The notes under the pieces: model-generated
Told to the model about the DNA's origin: nothing
Databases searched by the model: none
What the model saw: the letters and a program-made list of their open reading frames with translations, nothing else
Shown: piece by piece, positions 35,879 to 39,040 of the stretch
How positions within the stretch are numbered: position 1 is the first letter of the stretch
How the letters are laid out: every line of letters begins with the position of its first letter
NCBI GenBank assembly: GCA_022772525.1
Contig: JALFAD010000067.1
Span: forward strand, 1 to 39,040
Length of the DNA: 39,040 nucleotides
Source of the DNA: Clostridiales bacterium
GTDB taxonomy: Bacteria; Bacillota; Clostridia; Oscillospirales; Oscillospiraceae
Direction of reading: 5' to 3'
Made by a program: the position numbers and the translations under genes

Positions 35879-37510
35879 ATGGAAGAAAAAAACATTCCGG
35901 AACAGGACACACTTCCGGTCTCCCCTGGAGAGACTGCCCCTGTTACCGAACCGGAGGCGGAAGAGGTTCCGGTTATCGAGGCACTGACCTTCACCAGCGA
36001 GGAACCCATCCCGGAGCAGCCGGAGGAGGCGTCCCAAACTGCCGATGAAGCGGAATTGCCCTCTGCGGAAACGCTCCCTGTGGACGGTACTCCCGCAGAC
36101 TCAGTGCAGGAGGAAGCACCGGCCGCGCCCTCAGAAGCCGCAGAGGTTGAAGAGCAGTCCGAATCTCCCGCCGCTGATTCTCCCGCAGATGCCAACACCC
36201 CGGAAGCACCCATAGAGTCGGCGTCTGCCGTCGATCTGTCCATTCTGGATGACCCGGAGTTGGAGGAGGTACTTTTCGCCGAGGAAACGCCCGTTCCCGC
36301 CCCTGACAAAGACTTTCATGAAACCAACGGGCAGGAGTTTGAGGAAATGATGGACGCCCCCGCCCCGGAGCAGAAGTCACCCGTTTCGGAACGTCCGCCC
36401 CGAAAGGGACGCCCAAAGCGGAAGAAAGGCGAGGGTCTGCTGGGCATCCCCAATATGCTGGTGACCGTGGTATGGCTGGCCCTGATTCTTGCCATCGGCG
36501 TCACCGCCGGACGGATGCTGTGGGTCTGCGCGGCGGATGTGCTGGCTTTCGGGCGGGAGGACAAGCCCGTTACTGTCACCATCTACGAGTCCGACACCAT
36601 GGACGACATCATCGAAAAACTCTATCATAACGGCCTGATCCGCTACCGCAGCCTGTTCAAGCTCTATGCGGACATTTCCCACGCAGATGAGGATATTGAC
36701 CCCGGCATCTACGACCTGAACACCCGCTATGACTATCACGCGCTGGTGAATATGATGTCCGCCAGCTCCAGCCGTACCGTTGTGGAAGGCGTGCTGATCC
36801 CCGAGGGCTATACCTGTCGGCAGATCTTTGCCCTGCTGGAGGAAAAACGCATCTGTACCGCGCAGGATCTGGCCGCCTATGCCGCAAACGGGGAACTGAA
36901 GGATTACTGGTTCCTGGAAAATGTGGAGCGGGGCCAGGGGTACTGCCTGGAGGGCTTCCTGTTCCCGGATACCTACGATTTCTACAAGAACTCCACCCCC
37001 AGAGAGGTTCTGGAAAAGCTGCTGGACAACTTTGACCGTCGGTTTGACAAGGAAATGCGGGCCCAGATTGAGACGCTGAACGCCAACGTCACCGGCGGCG
37101 GCTACGGTGTTCGGGAGGTTGCCATCGTGGCATCCATGATTGAAAAGGAAGCCGCCGCGCCTGCGGAAGCACCCGCTATCGCCGGGGTCATCTACAACCG
37201 TCTGTTCCGCTGGGAGGGAACCCCTGCCTACCTGAACATCGACGCCTCCATCGTCTATGCGCTGGACGGCAAGACCGATCTGACCCGGGAGGATTTGCAG
37301 GTGGATTCCCCCTACAACACCTACACCCACACCGGCCTGACGCCGACCCCCATCTCCAACCCTGGCCTATCCAGCCTGCGGGCCGCTCTGAATCCCGAAA
37401 ACCACAACTATTACTACTATGTGCTGAACCCCGAAACCGGCATGCACACCTTCTCCACCACCTATGAGGAGCATTCCGCCAACGTGGCAGCCTATGCGGA
37501 GGGCCAATGA
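35879..37510 (+). CDS. mltG: MltG endolytic transglycosylase with long acidic cytoplasmic region
   Basis: 543 residues. MltG cuts nascent peptidoglycan and limits glycan length. Residues 1-165 are acidic Glu/Pro/Ala-rich and probably disordered, followed by a basic strip (RPPRKGRPKRKKGEG) and a single membrane helix (190-217). The YceG domain follows: VVEGVLIPEGYTCRQI, YCLEGFLFPDTYDFYK, VASMIEKEAA with catalytic Glu422, YNRL and TPTPISNPGLSSL. AGGAGGAA precedes the ATG. The end overlaps the U32 gene by ATGA. Such a long acidic N-terminus may bind divisome partners (inference). Confidence 0.95.
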   Translation: MEEKNIPEQDTLPVSPGETAPVTEPEAEEVPVIEALTFTSEEPIPEQPEEASQTADEAELPSAETLPVDGTPADSVQEEAPAAPSEAAEVEEQSESPAADSPADANTPEAPIESASAVDLSILDDPELEEVLFAEETPVPAPDKDFHETNGQEFEEMMDAPAPEQKSPVSERPPRKGRPKRKKGEGLLGIPNMLVTVVWLALILAIGVTAGRMLWVCAADVLAFGREDKPVTVTIYESDTMDDIIEKLYHNGLIRYRSLFKLYADISHADEDIDPGIYDLNTRYDYHALVNMMSASSSRTVVEGVLIPEGYTCRQIFALLEEKRICTAQDLAAYAANGELKDYWFLENVERGQGYCLEGFLFPDTYDFYKNSTPREVLEKLLDNFDRRFDKEMRAQIETLNANVTGGGYGVREVAIVASMIEKEAAAPAEAPAIAGVIYNRLFRWEGTPAYLNIDASIVYALDGKTDLTREDLQVDSPYNTYTHTGLTPTPISNPGLSSLRAALNPENHNYYYYVLNPETGMHTFSTTYEEHSANVAAYAEGQ

Positions 37511-38724
37511 GAAAACTGGAACTTCTTAGCCCCGCCGGAGATGTGGAAAGGCTCAAAATGTCCGTCCTCTACGGTGCGGACGCGGTATATCTGGCGGGTA
37601 CCAGCTTCGGTATGCGCTCCTTCGCGGGAAATTTTACCCCAGAGGAACTGCCGGATGCGGTAAAATTTGCCCACGCGCATGGCGTTAAATGCCATGTGAC
37701 TGTGAACACCATGCCGCGAAACGAGGAAGTCGCCCAGCTGCCCGAATATCTTTCGCAGCTGGACGACGCCGGGGTGGACGCACTGATTGTCGCGGATTTG
37801 GGCGCTTTCATGCTGGCGGGGAAATATGCCCCCCATTGTCAGCGGCATATTTCCACCCAGCAGTCCATCGCCAACTATGAATGCGCCCAGAGCTGGTTCG
37901 ATCTGGGCGCACAACGGGTGGTGCTGGCCCGGGAATGTTCGCTGGACGAGATTCGCACCATCCGGCAGAAGGTGGACCCGAAGCTGGAAATTGAAGCCTT
38001 CGGACACGGCGCCATGTGCGTCAGCTACTCCGGTCGGTGTCTGCTCAGCAACTACATGACCGGACGGGATTCCAACCGGGGAGCCTGCGCCCAGCCCTGT
38101 CGGTATCAGTATGCCCTGATGGAAGAAAAGCGGCCCGGCGAATACTTCCCGGTCTACGAGGACGAAAAGGGCACCTACATTCTCAACTCCAAGGATATGT
38201 GCATGATCGACCACCTGGGCGAGCTGATGGATGCCGGAGTGGACTGCATCAAGCTGGAGGGCCGGGCAAAATCCGCCTACTATGCTGCCATCGTCACCGG
38301 AGCCTATCGGCACTGCATTGACGCTGCGGCCGCAGGCGCAGCGCCTGACCCCGTATGGCGGGACGAGGTAGACCACATCTCCCACCGGGTCTATTCCACG
38401 GGCTTTTACTACGGTCAGCCCGGGCAATATACGGAAACCTCCCGCTATATCCGCCAGTGGCAGATCGTTGCCATGGTGGAAGCCTGTGACGAAAACGGCC
38501 TGGCGCGGTGCTCTCTGCGCAACAAGTTCTCTCAGGGCGATGCGCTGGAATGCGTTGGCCCGAACTGTAAGCCCTTCCCCTTCCCCGCCGGGGCCATGAC
38601 CGATCTGGAGGGTGCCCCTCTGGAGGAGCCCCGAACCCCGCAGATGGGCTTTTTCATGCAGCTGCCCCAGCCTGTGCCCCCCCACTCCATACTCCGCAGA
38701 GCAGTGGATCTCTCCGCAAAATAA
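37507..38724 (+). CDS. U32-family peptidase-like protein (TrhP/RlhA type)
   Basis: 405 residues. U32 proteins with this core are needed for tRNA uridine-34 hydroxylation (TrhP) or 23S rRNA C2501 hydroxylation (RlhA). The signature spans EAFGHGAMCVSYSGRCLLS and continues GRDSNRGACAQPCRYQY, giving four cysteines that could ligate an iron-sulfur cluster. N-terminal ELLSPAGDVERLKMSVLYGADAVYLAG is typical. The translational overlap with mltG parallels the B. subtilis yrrMNO region, where U32 genes follow mltG-like ones; that supports the TrhP idea. Followed by a strong terminator. Confidence 0.92.
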   Translation: MRKLELLSPAGDVERLKMSVLYGADAVYLAGTSFGMRSFAGNFTPEELPDAVKFAHAHGVKCHVTVNTMPRNEEVAQLPEYLSQLDDAGVDALIVADLGAFMLAGKYAPHCQRHISTQQSIANYECAQSWFDLGAQRVVLARECSLDEIRTIRQKVDPKLEIEAFGHGAMCVSYSGRCLLSNYMTGRDSNRGACAQPCRYQYALMEEKRPGEYFPVYEDEKGTYILNSKDMCMIDHLGELMDAGVDCIKLEGRAKSAYYAAIVTGAYRHCIDAAAAGAAPDPVWRDEVDHISHRVYSTGFYYGQPGQYTETSRYIRQWQIVAMVEACDENGLARCSLRNKFSQGDALECVGPNCKPFPFPAGAMTDLEGAPLEEPRTPQMGFFMQLPQPVPPHSILRRAVDLSAK

Positions 38725-38732
38725 CGCCATAA

Positions 38733-38782
38733 CAGAAATTGCCCCATGCCGGGTCTGGCATGGGGCATAATTTCTGCTTTTG
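38733..38782 (+). terminator. Terminator after U32 gene
   Basis: An 18-base stem with a 2-base bulge (CAGAAATT plus GCCCCATGCC pairing to GGCATGGGGC and AATTTCTG), followed by GCTTTT. Confidence 0.85.
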
Positions 38783-38789
38783 TCCGGGC

Positions 38790-38946
38790 GGCAGAGAAGG
38801 AGGGATTTGGTACACTAAGGTGTGAATGCTTTCCTGCGGCATTCAGCAAGTGTCCGCCGGACACTTGCATTTGATTGTTCAAATCCCTACTTCTTATTTC
38901 CGTCAAAGAAAAGAGCCCTCACCCAAAGGGTGAAGGCTCTTTTCTT
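38790..38946 (-). repeat. tRNA-tail structured element after tRNA-Ser
   Basis: Reading on the minus strand from the tRNA-Ser CCA: terminator, an inverted near-copy of the tRNA tail (plus-strand GTTCAAATCCCTACTTCTT at 38877-38895, 17 of 19 matching the tRNA), the core palindrome of arms GCAAGTGTCC and GGACACTTGC around GCC (38846-38868), hairpin GAATGC/GCATTC (38824-38844), ACACCTTAGTGTA, and a direct copy of the tail (38790-38809, 19 of 20 matching 38948-38967). Same order of parts as the tRNA-Leu unit at 9804-9948. Confidence 0.8.
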
Positions 38947-38947
38947 T
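38905..38947 (-). terminator. Terminator of tRNA-Ser
   Basis: Twenty-base arms (38905-38924 and 38928-38947), one mismatch, loop of three, directly after the CCA. Strong T-rich run on the minus strand. Confidence 0.95.
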
Positions 38948-39038
38948 GGCGGAGAAGGAGGGATTTGAACCCTCGATACCCTTTTGGGGTATACACGATT
39001 TCCAATCGTGCGCGCTCGGCCAGCTACGCGACTTCTCC
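38947..39038 (-). tRNA. tRNA-Ser (anticodon GGA)
   Basis: A class II tRNA of 92 nt with encoded CCA. Acceptor GGAGAAG/CTTCTCC, anticodon arm CACGA-TTGGAAA-TCGTG with GGA (reads UCC/UCU), long variable arm TATACCCC-AAAAGGGTATC and T arm GGGTTCAAATCCC. Its 3' end is copied in the element downstream. The promoter lies past the window end. Confidence 0.97.
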
Positions 39039-39040
39039 AT

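Overview
The window looks like part of a chromosome of a gut-type Clostridia member, most likely Oscillospiraceae/Ruminococcaceae. This is inferred from the gene set (PadR-HAAS-DUF4097 cassette, GerMN lipoprotein, LytR-CpsA-Psr protein, several U32/MltG/RlmH housekeeping genes), from strong AGGAGG-type ribosome binding sites, and from moderately high GC. No taxonomic search was possible.

Layout. 1-897: end of the ribosomal stalk genes rplJ-rplL with a terminator. 976-3085: an unidentified polytopic membrane protein and a family 3 glycoside hydrolase lipoprotein. 3157-5552: a promoter, a MATE efflux pump and a LacI-type regulator. 5559-6229: a 31-residue gene facing rlmH. 6316-8603: a PadR / HAAS-membrane / SH3-DUF4097 operon with a candidate operator on its promoter. 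8642-9367: rsmE on the minus strand. 9438-9948: tRNA-Leu(GAG) followed by two structured repeat units that each end in a copy of the tRNA 3' end. 9994-13974: a small membrane protein, an orotidine-5'-phosphate-decarboxylase-like protein without the catalytic Lys/Asp, a broken flavin-reductase-like gene, a glutaredoxin-like protein, a Thr-rich lipoprotein, a polyferredoxin and an LCP protein. 14024-17535: a heterodimeric ABC exporter with one degenerate ATP site. 17551-20243: a BlaI-BlaR1-like pair whose sensor is an inactivated PBP-like domain. 20281-25199: a 4.9-kb island inserted in tRNA-Thr(CGT). 25297-31199: a uracil-DNA glycosylase, a stand-alone relative of the BlaR1-type sensor domain, ComEA-like protein, a two-component system, a GerMN lipoprotein and exonuclease III. 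31142-34471 (minus): a hypothetical protein, an HD hydrolase, a DprA-family protein and a DEAD-box helicase. 34583-38724: tmk, a DJ-1/PfpI protein, mltG and a U32 peptidase. 38733-39038: another structured repeat and tRNA-Ser(GGA).

Most notable. The repeat units after tRNA-Leu and tRNA-Ser share a palindromic core with compensatory changes, and each lies between copies of the 3' end of its own tRNA (one inverted, one direct). They look like members of a small mobile or structured element family that exploits tRNA tails, and I do not recognise a named family. Second, two proteins 6 kb apart share a D-Ala-D-Ala-carboxypeptidase-like domain in which the Ser nucleophile, the SxN motif and the KTG Lys are all replaced; in one case it is fused to a BlaR1-type metalloprotease. 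Third, the tRNA-Thr island separates the tRNA from its old terminator and brings a replacement, encodes an integrase with an inserted helix-turn-helix segment, and has direct repeats in 11-bp phase at both ends.

How genes work together. Several units are translationally coupled (4-bp ATGA or GTGA overlaps: PadR/HAAS, BlaI/BlaR, kinase/GerMN/exoA, helicase/DprA, mltG/U32). The BlaI-BlaR pair has two palindromic operators over its promoter, consistent with cell-wall-stress autoregulation.
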